From positions 930,001 through 994,000 of the forward strand of contig NZ_CP085173.1 of assembly GCF_020616555.1 (NCBI RefSeq): a stretch of DNA of 64,000 nucleotides, read 5' to 3'. Positions 7,665 to 15,748 of the stretch are shown here, one piece after another; positions within the stretch are counted from its first letter, which is position 1; every line of letters begins with the position of its first letter. Position numbers and translations under genes: made by a program. The notes beneath the pieces are model-generated. The model ran no database searches. It had not been told where the DNA came from and worked only from the letters and a program-made list of their open reading frames with translations. The stretch comes from Streptomyces longhuiensis (lineage in GTDB: Bacteria > Actinomycetota > Actinomycetes > Streptomycetales > Streptomycetaceae).

Positions 7665-9422
7665 TCACTTGCCGGCTTGCAGGGCCGACCAGGTCGCGTT
7701 CCCGACGATCCCGTCGGAGGTGAGGCCCTGGGCGGTCTGGTAGGCCTTGACGGCCGAGGTGGTCGCGGGACCGAAGTCGCCGTCGATGGTGAGGCTCTGC
7801 CCTCGGGCCGCGATCAGCGCCCGCTGCAGCCGCTTGACGTCGGCACCGGTGGAGCCGGACTGAAGAGTCGGCTTGGAGCCGGCCGACAGCAGCGCGGTCC
7901 ACGTGTGGGAGTCCACCGTGCCGGTGACCGGGAGGGACACGGCACCCTGGAGCGACTGCACCGCGGTCGTGGTGGCCGAACCGAACACGCCGTCCACCGC
8001 GCCGTTGTAGCGTCCCTGACGCAGCAGCAGGCACTGCGCCGCGCTGACCAGTCCGCCGGAGGAGCCGGCGGAGATCGACGTGTACTGCGAGAAGTCGAGG
8101 TTCGCGGAGCAGGATCCGGCGAACGGCCCCGTGTCCACGTCCAGGTAGTCCCGGTCGATGTTGATGGTCACGCCGCCCCAGGTCTCGTCGGTGTCCCCGG
8201 AGAGCTGGTGGATGCGCTGGTGGTCGGCCCAGTACGCGTCGGGCACGTAGGGGGTGGCGTCGGTGTCGGCGGCGCCGTTCCAGCGGGCGAACCAGATGTG
8301 GTCGGGCATGGTGTACGTACCTGCCGTGTACTCCCCGGCCAGGTCGACCATTCCGGACGCGGCGGAGGAGTACACACCGGCCAGATAGCCGCCCGCGTGC
8401 AGTTCCTCGGTCCACGCGCTCAGGAACGTCATCACCGCATCGCTGCATGCGGTGTTGGTCTGGTCGTAGGCCTCCATGTCGTTGTAGAGCACGCTGCCCG
8501 CGGGCAGCCCCAGCGACGCGGCGGCCGCCATGGACTCCTGCGCCTCGCTGCGTCCCTGACCGGCGGCGGTGGACAGGGTGTACGACACCTTGTGGCTGAA
8601 GTTGTTACACGGCGCTTGGAGGCCCACGTGGATGGGGATGATGTGCCAGCCCGCCGACGTCTGCGTCTGGACCCACGACGCCGTCAGGTTCGGCTGGTCG
8701 CACGCCGCGCTGATACCGCTGATGTACACCCCGACGGCCCGGAAGGGCGAGGCGGACCATGCGGACATCTGCGAGGAGGAGGGTGCGGCGCAGGGGTCGA
8801 ATCCCAGCCCTGTGTATGTGCCCGGCTGCGCCGCCACAGCTGCCGCGGCCGAGGTTGTCTCCTGACCGGAGCCGGCAGTGTCCGGTGTGGTGGCCGTCGC
8901 CTTCGCGTCGTCGTCCAGACGGGCACTGTCCAGAATGCCCTGCACGGTGCTCTCGTGAGCGCCGACGGAGGCGGTCACGAGTACTCCTGCGGCGGGTACC
9001 GCCTCACGTATGCGCCCGGGGGACTCTCTCTTCGTCCCGTCGGCAGCAGCCGTCGCGGAGCCCTTGGGCGCCACGCGCGTCGAACTGTCCATCCTCTGAC
9101 GGCTCTTGGCGTCGAGAGGCTCGATGACCAACGCCTCGGTGCGGCCGACGATGCCGGGCGGGCAGGTGGCCTGCCCGGCATCGGAGGGATGACCGACATA
9201 GACCGCGTGCCGGTCGAAGCGCACGCAGGTGTCGGGGTTCGCGGCCAGGTCGACGACGGGCCAACTGACGGGCACGCGTACGTGATAGCCGCGAAACGAG
9301 ACGTCCTTGGTGGCGGCCGGCGACGCGGCGGCGACCGCGGCAGATGTGCCCAGTGTCGCGAGCACGGCCAGAACGGTGGTTGCGCTGCGCAGTCGCGCAC
9401 GCGAGGAACGGAGCGGTGTCAT
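7665..9422 (-). CDS. Secreted DUF1906 (Rv2525c-like) protein with C-terminal peptidoglycan-binding domains
   Basis: The 585-residue protein has a signal peptide (about 1-34) and a roughly 130-residue unassigned segment, then a DUF1906 glycoside-hydrolase-like TIM-barrel domain at about 195-415. That domain starts GLGFDPCAAPSS and contains AVGVYISG, HIIPIHVG and YNDMEAYDQ, an acidic pair at the strand end typical of the family. Two PG_binding_1 domains follow (about 425-500 and 510-583). DUF1906 proteins resemble GH25-like muramidases and are Tat or Sec exported in actinobacteria; their substrate is uncertain. It is the first gene of the operon with the NlpC/P60 protein. The two share nearly identical peptidoglycan-binding repeats (VKAYQTAQGLTSDGIVG compared with VKAYQTSQGLTSDGLVG). 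Confidence 0.85.
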   Translation of the reverse strand: MTPLRSSRARLRSATTVLAVLATLGTSAAVAAASPAATKDVSFRGYHVRVPVSWPVVDLAANPDTCVRFDRHAVYVGHPSDAGQATCPPGIVGRTEALVIEPLDAKSRQRMDSSTRVAPKGSATAAADGTKRESPGRIREAVPAAGVLVTASVGAHESTVQGILDSARLDDDAKATATTPDTAGSGQETTSAAAAVAAQPGTYTGLGFDPCAAPSSSQMSAWSASPFRAVGVYISGISAACDQPNLTASWVQTQTSAGWHIIPIHVGLQAPCNNFSHKVSYTLSTAAGQGRSEAQESMAAAASLGLPAGSVLYNDMEAYDQTNTACSDAVMTFLSAWTEELHAGGYLAGVYSSAASGMVDLAGEYTAGTYTMPDHIWFARWNGAADTDATPYVPDAYWADHQRIHQLSGDTDETWGGVTINIDRDYLDVDTGPFAGSCSANLDFSQYTSISAGSSGGLVSAAQCLLLRQGRYNGAVDGVFGSATTTAVQSLQGAVSLPVTGTVDSHTWTALLSAGSKPTLQSGSTGADVKRLQRALIAARGQSLTIDGDFGPATTSAVKAYQTAQGLTSDGIVGNATWSALQAGK

Positions 9423-9733
9423 GGCACTCCAGATTCAGTCTCTGGGTTGGACAGGACTGTGCGCCTTCGACCCGGTCAGCGGACGGGGCCCAACACCGTT
9501 GGTGTGCCTGCCGTGACGGGGCAGGCGAAAGGTAGCGCGTTAATGAGTTGCGTTGCACTACCTACTACCGAACATTTTCTACGTTCCCTGCGCGAGATGG
9601 AGCGCGAGTGGGAAATCAACTACGTTCATATGAGGGGAAGTTGGGCATCATCTACCCTCGCTCCCCTGCCGGCAGCTCCACGCCGGGCCCGTTCAGGTTC
9701 GGGCGGACGCGTCCTCCGGGCGTGCCAGGTATG
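9423..9733 (-). promoter_or_regulatory. 311-base intergenic region upstream of the cell-wall operon
   Basis: No gene is seen here. It is the leader region of the DUF1906-NlpC/P60 operon on the minus strand and the downstream region of vdcD. It holds a 7-bp perfect inverted repeat, GCCTGCC/GGCAGGC (9506-9512 and 9520-9526), and a small IR, CCAAC-ACC-GTTGG, just beside it. GGAG lies a few bases before the DUF1906 ATG. No convincing promoter hexamers were found by eye. Confidence 0.4.
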
Positions 9734-9973
9734 TCACTTGAGCAGCGGCGGCACCGCGGGCACCTCGATGGCGTTCTCGATGTCCTGCGCCGTCAGCTTG
9801 AAGCTGTCCGGGTAGGCGTCACGCCGGGTGCGGCGGGCGGGTTCGATGGTGCGCCAGGTGTAGAGGCAGCGACCGCACTGGACCACGTCCCACACGCCCG
9901 GGACGGGGGACGTGGCAAGCAGGGAGATCTCCTCAAAGGCGCAGCGAGGGCATTCAACGGGCAGGTGGTTCAC
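9734..9973 (-). CDS. vdcD: Small subunit D of non-oxidative hydroxyarylic acid decarboxylase
   Basis: This 79-residue protein has two CxxC pairs (CPRC near 8-11 and CGRC near 33-36), suggesting a zinc-ribbon fold, plus the conserved YTWRTIEPA segment of VdcD/YclD-type subunits. It is the third member of the vdcBCD set that removes CO2 from vanillate or 4-hydroxybenzoate without oxidation. It starts at GTG 9973 with AAAGGA 9 bases upstream, and lies 33 bases after the UbiD-type subunit. VdcD is needed for full activity in characterised systems, though its exact role is unclear. Confidence 0.88.
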   Translation of the reverse strand: MNHLPVECPRCAFEEISLLATSPVPGVWDVVQCGRCLYTWRTIEPARRTRRDAYPDSFKLTAQDIENAIEVPAVPPLLK

Positions 9974-10006
9974 GGGAGTTGTCCTTTCGACGAGGATCGG
10001 TGGGCG

Positions 10007-11434
10007 TCAGCCGCGGGCAGCGATGAGGCGCTGCAGGCGGGCGGCCCACTCGGCGGTCTCGGGCAGGTCCTTGGCCGGAGTGGAGAAGTTGCCGCGGACG
10101 TCCGGGGCGACCGGCGTCGTCGCATCGATGATCATCTTGCTGCTGATGCCCGCGGGCTGAGCGGCGGGCGCGAGTTCCAGGACCGACAGGTTGGGGATGA
10201 CGACGACGTCGTCCTTCGGGTTGACCTTGGCGGACATCGCCCACATGACCTGCGGCAGGTTGAACGGGTCGACGTCCTCGTCGACGAGGATCACCTGGGC
10301 CACGTAGCCGAGCCCGTGCGGCGTCGTCATGGCGCGCATGCCGACGGCCTTGGCGAAGCCGCCGTACCGCTTGGCCGTGGAGATGATCACCATCAGGCCG
10401 TGCGTGTACATGGCGTTGACGGCCTGCACCTCGGGGAACTCGGCGCGCAGCTGCTTGAGCAGCGGCACGCATGTGTTGGGTCCGACGAGGTAGTCGCACT
10501 CGGTCCACGGCATGCCGAGGTAGAGGGACTCGAAGACCGGGTTCGTGCGGTACGAGACGCGGTCCACGCGGATGACGGGCATGCGGCGGCCGCCCGAGTA
10601 GTGACCGGTGAACTCGCCGAAGGGTCCCTCGATCTGGCGCTTGCGGGACTCGATGACGCCCTCGATGACGACCTCGCTCCCCCAGGGCACATCGAAGCCG
10701 GTGAGCGGCGCGGTGGCGATCGGCGCGGGCGCGCCGCGCAGGGCGCCCGCCATCTCGTACTCGCTCTGGTCGTACGCCATCGGCATCCCGGCCACGATCG
10801 CCATCACGGGGTCGTTGCCGAGGGTGATGGCGATGGGGAGGTCCTCGCCCTTCTCCTCGGCCTTGCGCAGATGCTGGGCCACGTCGTGCATGGGCACGGG
10901 CTGGAAGGCGAGCCGGTTGGTGCCGATGACCTGAATGCGGTACGTGCCGACGTTCTGCTTGCCGAAGTCGTCCGGGTCCTCCGGGTCGCGGGAGACGACG
11001 GCGGCCTTGTCGAGATAGAAACCACCGTCTCCGTCGTTGAGGCGGAAGAGGGGAAGCACCGAGAACAGGTCCACGTTCTCGCCCTCCTGGGTGTTCTCGC
11101 GCCAGGGGGCGTCCTCGCGGCGCTCGGGCGCGACGGGGAAGGCGTCCCAGCGCCGCGCGAACTCCTCCACCTGCTCCTTGACCGGCGTGTTCTTCGGCAG
11201 CCCGAGCGCGAGCGCGTGGTTGGCCCAGGAGCCGTGCACGTTCATCGCGATCCGGGCGTCGGTGAAGCCCTTGACGTTGTCGAAGTGCAGGGCGGGGGCG
11301 TTCTCGCCGATGCGGCCCGTCGCGTTGGCGGCGGCCGCGAGATCCGGCTCGGGCAGTACCTCGTCGGTGATGCGCAGCAGCTGCCCCTCCTTGTCCAAGG
11401 TGTCGAGGAAGCTGCGCAAGTCGTCGTAGGCCAT
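10007..11434 (-). CDS. vdcC: UbiD-family non-oxidative vanillate/4-hydroxybenzoate decarboxylase, catalytic subunit
   Basis: The 475-residue UbiD-type decarboxylase starts MAYDDLRSFLDTLDKEGQLLRITDEV and carries the family stretches FGEFTGHYSGGRRMPVIRVDR, TECDYLVGPNTC and the late VNPKDDVVVIPN. It depends on prenylated FMN made by the UbiX partner encoded upstream. ATG 11434 is chosen because AAAGGA precedes it and MAYDDLR is the normal family start; the frame stays open a further 70 codons upstream, into the UbiX gene. The likely reaction is vanillate to guaiacol, or 4-hydroxybenzoate to phenol. The length and context fit VdcC of Streptomyces. The precise aromatic substrate is inferred. Confidence 0.9.
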   Translation of the reverse strand: MAYDDLRSFLDTLDKEGQLLRITDEVLPEPDLAAAANATGRIGENAPALHFDNVKGFTDARIAMNVHGSWANHALALGLPKNTPVKEQVEEFARRWDAFPVAPERREDAPWRENTQEGENVDLFSVLPLFRLNDGDGGFYLDKAAVVSRDPEDPDDFGKQNVGTYRIQVIGTNRLAFQPVPMHDVAQHLRKAEEKGEDLPIAITLGNDPVMAIVAGMPMAYDQSEYEMAGALRGAPAPIATAPLTGFDVPWGSEVVIEGVIESRKRQIEGPFGEFTGHYSGGRRMPVIRVDRVSYRTNPVFESLYLGMPWTECDYLVGPNTCVPLLKQLRAEFPEVQAVNAMYTHGLMVIISTAKRYGGFAKAVGMRAMTTPHGLGYVAQVILVDEDVDPFNLPQVMWAMSAKVNPKDDVVVIPNLSVLELAPAAQPAGISSKMIIDATTPVAPDVRGNFSTPAKDLPETAEWAARLQRLIAARG

Positions 11435-11462
11435 GGTGAATTCCTTTACGGGGCAGGGGACT

Positions 11463-12065
11463 TCAGGCGGCGTCGCCGAAGGATCGGGAAGCGGCACGGG
11501 CGGCGCGCATCCCGGCCCAGCGCCGGGCGGCGGGCGCGGGCAGGTCGAACTGGTCGAGGATGCGGGCCACCACGTGGTCGACGATGTCGTCGACGGTCTG
11601 CGGGTTGTTGTAGAAGGCGGGCATGGGCGGCACCAGTTGCACACCCATGCGGGCGAGTTCGAGCATGTTCTGGAGGTGGATCTCGTTCAGCGGTGTCTCG
11701 CGCGGGACGAGGACGAGCCTGCGTCGCTCCTTGAGGACCACGTCGGCGGCCCGGGCGACGAGCCCTTCGGCGTATCCGGTCCTGATCCCGGCGAGGGTCT
11801 TCATGGAGCACGGCACAATCACCATGCCGTCGGTGCGGAACGAACCGGAGGAGATGGTGGCGCCCTGGTCCTCGGGATGGTGCGTGACGTCCGCGAGGGC
11901 GGACACCTCGGCCACGGACAGGCCCGTCTCCAGCTCGATGGTGGTGCGCGCCCAGCGGGACAGGACGAGATGCGTCTCCACACCCGGCAGCTCGCGCAGA
12001 TTCTCCAGCAGACGGACACCGAACGGAGCACCCGTCGCCCCGGTCATTCCCACGACCAACCGCAT
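11463..12065 (-). CDS. vdcB: UbiX-like flavin prenyltransferase
   Basis: The 200-residue flavoprotein has the UbiX/Pad1 signatures: N-terminal GMTGATGAPFGVRLLENL (flavin-binding), SSGSFRTDGMVIVPCSMKTLAGI, and ADVVLKERRRLVLVPRETPLN, with the later MGVQLVPPMPAFYN. It attaches a dimethylallyl unit to FMN, making the cofactor for the VdcC decarboxylase. It is first in the vdcBCD operon, 28 bases before vdcC, and is divergent from the AraC-type regulator at 12150. Confidence 0.92.
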   Translation of the reverse strand: MRLVVGMTGATGAPFGVRLLENLRELPGVETHLVLSRWARTTIELETGLSVAEVSALADVTHHPEDQGATISSGSFRTDGMVIVPCSMKTLAGIRTGYAEGLVARAADVVLKERRRLVLVPRETPLNEIHLQNMLELARMGVQLVPPMPAFYNNPQTVDDIVDHVVARILDQFDLPAPAARRWAGMRAARAASRSFGDAA

Positions 12066-12149
12066 AGGACCACCTCAAACACGTCGCTGACCTGTGCTTT
12101 CACGCTACGGAGCGATCTGGACGCGGCAGCGGTACCCTCGGGACCATCG

Positions 12150-13034
12150 ATGGGGAAAAACGGACACCCTGCAAGGCGCCCCGATGTCAGGGACCTGGAG
12201 TACACCCCGGCCGTGGGCGCACCGGCCGGAGTCGAGGTGATGGAACTCGCCGACCTGCTCGAACGCTCGCGGCGCCACGGCAATGACCCGTACGCGCCCC
12301 TGCGCCCCGCCTTCCACCAGCTGATCGGCGCCCGCGAACGGCCGCTGCGCATGTGGGTCGACTTCGTCGAGCACGAGCTGAGGCCCGGGTCGTGGCTGTG
12401 GATCCGGCCGGGGCAGGTGCAGCGGTTCGGCCCCGACCTGGTGGCGGCGGACGGGGTGATCGTGCTGTTCCAGCCCGGTTTCCTGCCACCGGCGACCGTT
12501 TCGCTGGCACACATGGATCCGCCGTACGAACAGCGCCCGTCGGTCCTCGAGGGCCCGGACGCGGAAGGCGTGCGCCGGGCACTCGACCATCTCGTGTACG
12601 AGTACGGGGCGATGGCCTCGCTCCCTCTCCGGGCCCACACCGAGGTGCTGCGCGCGCTGCTGTCCGTCCTCGTGGTGCGGCTCGCGCAGGCACGCGGTCC
12701 AGCGCCGCGGCCGACCGCCGCGTCGGAGACGTTCCGTCGCTTTCACGCGGCCGTCGAGCGGGACCACGCGGTGACCCGGCGCGTCGAGGACTACGCGGCG
12801 GCGCTCGGTTACAGCCCGCGGACGCTGACCCGGGCCACGCTCGCCGCGACGGGACGTACGGCCAAGCAGTACGTCGACGACCGGGTCCTTCTGGAGGCCA
12901 AGCGCCTGTTGCGGCACAGTGGCCTCACAGCGAAGGAGGTCACCGTCCGGCTCGGGTTCACGGACGCGAGCGACTTCACGAAGTTCTTCCGGCTGCGGAC
13001 GGGCATGACCCCGGGAGCGTTCCGCGGAGTGTGA
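12150..13034 (+). CDS. AraC-family transcriptional regulator, likely controlling vdcBCD
   Basis: The 294-residue protein has an AraC-type sensor domain (residues about 20-165, including LRPGSWLWIRPGQVQRFG) and a C-terminal double helix-turn-helix: RRVEDYAAALGYSPRTLTRAT, then LTAKEVTVRLGFTDASDFTKFFRLRTGMTPGAFR. ATG 12150 follows a TCGGGACC stretch; codons further upstream in frame overlap the vdcB promoter region and are less likely to be coding. Only 84 bases separate it from vdcB on the other strand, so it probably binds between them and responds to an aromatic acid. The specific effector is not visible. Confidence 0.87.
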   Translation: MGKNGHPARRPDVRDLEYTPAVGAPAGVEVMELADLLERSRRHGNDPYAPLRPAFHQLIGARERPLRMWVDFVEHELRPGSWLWIRPGQVQRFGPDLVAADGVIVLFQPGFLPPATVSLAHMDPPYEQRPSVLEGPDAEGVRRALDHLVYEYGAMASLPLRAHTEVLRALLSVLVVRLAQARGPAPRPTAASETFRRFHAAVERDHAVTRRVEDYAAALGYSPRTLTRATLAATGRTAKQYVDDRVLLEAKRLLRHSGLTAKEVTVRLGFTDASDFTKFFRLRTGMTPGAFRGV

Positions 13035-13150
13035 CCCCGCGACGGACGCGTACGCGAGGACGGTCGCCGGGACGGCTTGCGCTCCAGAGGCAGCGCGAGA
13101 GCCCGGAGGAACGACACAGATCACACCCGCCGACCCCTTGACCTCCGACG

Positions 13151-13197
13151 TTCAAACCGGTTTAGTCGGCGTCGTTCAGCGATTCAAACCGGTTTAA
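13151..13197. promoter_or_regulatory. Pair of LacI-family operators upstream of the mannoside operon
   Basis: The palindrome AAACCGGTTT occurs twice (13154-13163 and 13186-13195), each embedded in TTCAAACCGGTTTA. The centres are 32 bases apart, about three helical turns, so two repressor dimers could sit on the same face of the DNA. The central CG flanked by A/T-rich arms is typical of LacI/GalR operators. They lie 90-140 bases before the LacI gene at 13288, so autoregulation and control of the downstream operon are likely. Confidence 0.85.
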
Positions 13198-13287
13198 GGA
13201 CTGGTTACGGACCTTCACGTTCCGTGTCGGCTGGACGGTTCGTCGCGCTCCGGCTCGTCCAAGGCCGCACCCAGGGAGTCCAGCACC

Positions 13288-14307
13288 ATGGCACGCAAGC
13301 CCACCATCGCGGATGTCGCACAGCGTGCGGGCGTCTCGCGCGCCACCGTCTCCTTCGCGCTCAACGACCGGCCCGGCATCGCGGAGGAGACCAAGGCCAG
13401 GGTTCTCGCGGCCGCCGCCGATCTCGGCTGGACGCCGAGCCACCAGGCACGCGGTCTCTCGCTGGGCAAGGCCGGAGCCTTCGGCCTGGTCCTGGCCCGC
13501 GAGGCGGAGCAGATCGGGGCGGACCCGTTCTTCCCTGCGTTCATCGCCGGCGTCGAAGCCGTCATCGGGCAGCGTGGCGACGGGCTCATGGTGCATCTGA
13601 CCACGCCCGAGCATGAGCAGCGCGTGTACGAACGCCTTGCCGCGCAGCGGCAGGTGGACGGTGTCCTCCTGACCGACCTGCGCCGCGACGACCCGCGCCC
13701 CCCGCTCATGCGCGAACTCGGTCTGCCCGCCGTCGTGGTGGGCCAGCCCGAGTGGGGCGGCGGCCTGACGGCGGTGAGCCTGGACGACGAACCCGCCTAC
13801 GCCGCCGCGATCCGCCGGCTCGCGGACCTCGGACACCGGCGCATCGCCCACGTCGAGGGCCCTCAGGAACTGCGGCACGCCCACCGGCGCCGGACGGCCT
13901 GGGAGCAGACCCTGCGCACGCTCGGTCTGCCCGACGGCCCGGTGCTGCCCGGCGGCTTCAGCCCCGACGGCGGCGCCCGGGCCACGCGGGAGCTGCTCAC
14001 GCTCCCCGAGCCCCCGACCGCGATCGTCTACGGCAACGACCTCGCCGCGATGGCCGGGCTCTCGGTCGCCCAGGAGCTGGGCGTCCGCGTCCCCGATCAG
14101 CTGTCGGTGGTCGGCTACGACGACGCTCCCCTGACGCGATACAGCTACCCGCCGCTCGCCTCCGCACGCGCGGACGCCCGCGGCTGGGGAGAGGCGGCGG
14201 CCCGCGCCCTGGACGCGGTGATCGCCGTCGGCAGCGCGGCGCACGTGGAGCTGCCGCCCGCCCAGTTCGTGCCCCGCGCGTCGATCGGGCCCGCGCCCCG
14301 CGGGTGA
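13288..14307 (+). CDS. LacI-family transcriptional repressor of the sugar operon
   Basis: The 339-residue regulator has an N-terminal LacI helix-turn-helix (TIADVAQRAGVSRATVSFALNDRPGI, about 5-31) with the hinge region ARGLSLGKAG, then a periplasmic-binding-protein-like sensor (GFSPDGG, YGNDLAAMAGL, VVGYDDAPLTRY). It likely binds the twin AAACCGGTTT sites in front of its own gene and releases them on binding a sugar. It is followed after 108 bases by the ABC and enzyme genes in the same direction, with no clear terminator, so all may be one transcript. Confidence 0.92.
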   Translation: MARKPTIADVAQRAGVSRATVSFALNDRPGIAEETKARVLAAAADLGWTPSHQARGLSLGKAGAFGLVLAREAEQIGADPFFPAFIAGVEAVIGQRGDGLMVHLTTPEHEQRVYERLAAQRQVDGVLLTDLRRDDPRPPLMRELGLPAVVVGQPEWGGGLTAVSLDDEPAYAAAIRRLADLGHRRIAHVEGPQELRHAHRRRTAWEQTLRTLGLPDGPVLPGGFSPDGGARATRELLTLPEPPTAIVYGNDLAAMAGLSVAQELGVRVPDQLSVVGYDDAPLTRYSYPPLASARADARGWGEAAARALDAVIAVGSAAHVELPPAQFVPRASIGPAPRG

Positions 14308-14415
14308 CGCGGGGACCGCACCCCCGCACGCAGGGACCAAGCACCGGTCGCGCTGGCGCCGACCGGAAATTCCGCTCGGCGACGAGGCCGCGCGTGAACA
14401 GTTCGGAGATCAATC

Positions 14416-15748
14416 ATGCTGAGGAGAACGGCGTACGCGCTGCTCGTGCTCGCACTCGCGGGCACGGCGACAGCCTGCGGCCGGTCGGCTCCGGATCCGG
14501 CCGCCGCCGCTGACGCGCGCGGTCCGATCACGGTCTGGCTTTCCAACAACGCGCAAGAGGTCCAGTGGGGCAAGGCCATGGTCGCCTCGTGGAACGCGCG
14601 CCATCCCGACCAGCACGTGACCGCGCAGCAGATCCCGGCCGGCAAGACGTCCGAGGAGGCCATCAGCGCTTCGATCATCGCGGGGACGACGGCCTGTCTC
14701 GCCTTCAACACCTCGCCCGCGGCGGTGCCGACGTTCCAGAAGCAGAACGGGCTCGTGTCCCTCAGCGACTTCCCCGACGGCGAGAAGTACATCACCGAGC
14801 GCGGCGGCGCCCTCACGAACCAGTACCGGTCGACGGACGGCAAGTTCTACCAGCTGCCCTGGAAGAGCAACCCCGTCATGATCCTCTACAACAAGAAGCT
14901 CTTCGCGAAGGCCGGTCTGGATCCGGAGCACCCGAAGCTCGCGACGTACGAGGAGTTCCTCGACACGTCGCGCAAGCTCGTGCACAGCGGCGCCGCGAAG
15001 GCGGCGATCTGGCCGTCTCCCAGCAGCGACTTCTTCCAGCCCTGGTACGACTTCTACCCGGCCTTCGCCGCGCAGAGCGGCGGCAGCGCCGCTCTACCCG
15101 GCCTTCGCCGCGCAGAGCGGCGGCAGGCAGCTGATCGAGGACGGCAAGCCGCAGTTCGACTCGTCCGCGGGCCGCCAGGTAGCGGCGTTCTGGCGCAAGC
15201 TCTACGCCGAGAAGCTGGCGCCGCAGGAGGCCTACCCGGGCGATTCGCTCAACGACGGCAAGGCTGCGATGGCCACGGTCGGCCCCTGGGCGCTCGCCGC
15301 GTACAAGAACAGCGTGGACATCGGTGTCGCGCCGGTGCCGACCGCGGACGGCGGCTCGGACAAGCACTCGTTCAGCGACGAGAAGTCCGCGGCGATGTTC
15401 AGCTCCTGCAAGAACCGGGCCACGGCCTGGGACGTGCTCAAATTCGCGAGCTCCGCCGGCCAGGACGGGAAGTTCCTCGAGACGACCGGGCAGATGCCGA
15501 TGCGCGAGCACCTGACCGAGAAGTACGCCGGCTACTTCAAGGCGCACCCTACGTACAAGGCCTTCGCCGACCAGGCGGAGCGCGTCGTCGAGGTGCCCAA
15601 CGTGCCGGGCTCCATCGACATCTGGCAGACCTTCCGCGACGAGTGGACGAAGTCGGTCGTCTTCGGCCGGGAGTCCACGCGGGCGGGTCTGCGCAACGCC
15701 TCGTCCGAGATCACCGACCTGCTGAACGAGTACGGGGACCCGTCATGA
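14416..15748 (+). pseudogene. Family 1 ABC sugar-binding lipoprotein, frameshifted by a 40-bp tandem duplication
   Basis: The protein starts MLRRTAYALLVLALAGTATAC (lipobox with Cys 21) and reads as a family 1 carbohydrate-binding protein up to FYPAFAAQSGG near base 15086. A 34-bp segment then repeats after 6 bases, adding 40 bases in total and shifting the frame by +1. The rest of the binding protein continues in another frame (GPWALAAYKNSVDIG onward) to a normal stop at 15748. Removing the 40 bases restores a 430-residue protein of usual length. In the shifted frame, translation runs without a stop into the downstream permease. GGAG lies 7 bases before the ATG. The result is either a true loss-of-function allele or an assembly error. 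Confidence 0.88.
15053..15126 (+). repeat. 34-bp direct repeat creating the frameshift in the sugar-binding gene
   Basis: Bases 15053-15086 are repeated exactly at 15093-15126, with CGCCGC between them; the period is 40 bases. The unit begins TCTACCCGGCC and ends CGGCGGCAG. Its G+C-rich ends could have promoted slipped-strand duplication. Because 40 is not a multiple of three, it disrupts the reading frame. Confidence 0.95.

Noticed and set aside
8790..8820. tRNA-like T-loop sequence (GGTCGAATCCC)
   Set aside because: It lies inside the DUF1906 coding sequence and no cloverleaf can be formed around it.
9423..9733. Possible c-di-AMP (ydaO) riboswitch before the cell-wall hydrolase operon
   Set aside because: Such riboswitches precede many Streptomyces wall-hydrolase genes, but the conserved core segments are not present; only short generic inverted repeats were found.
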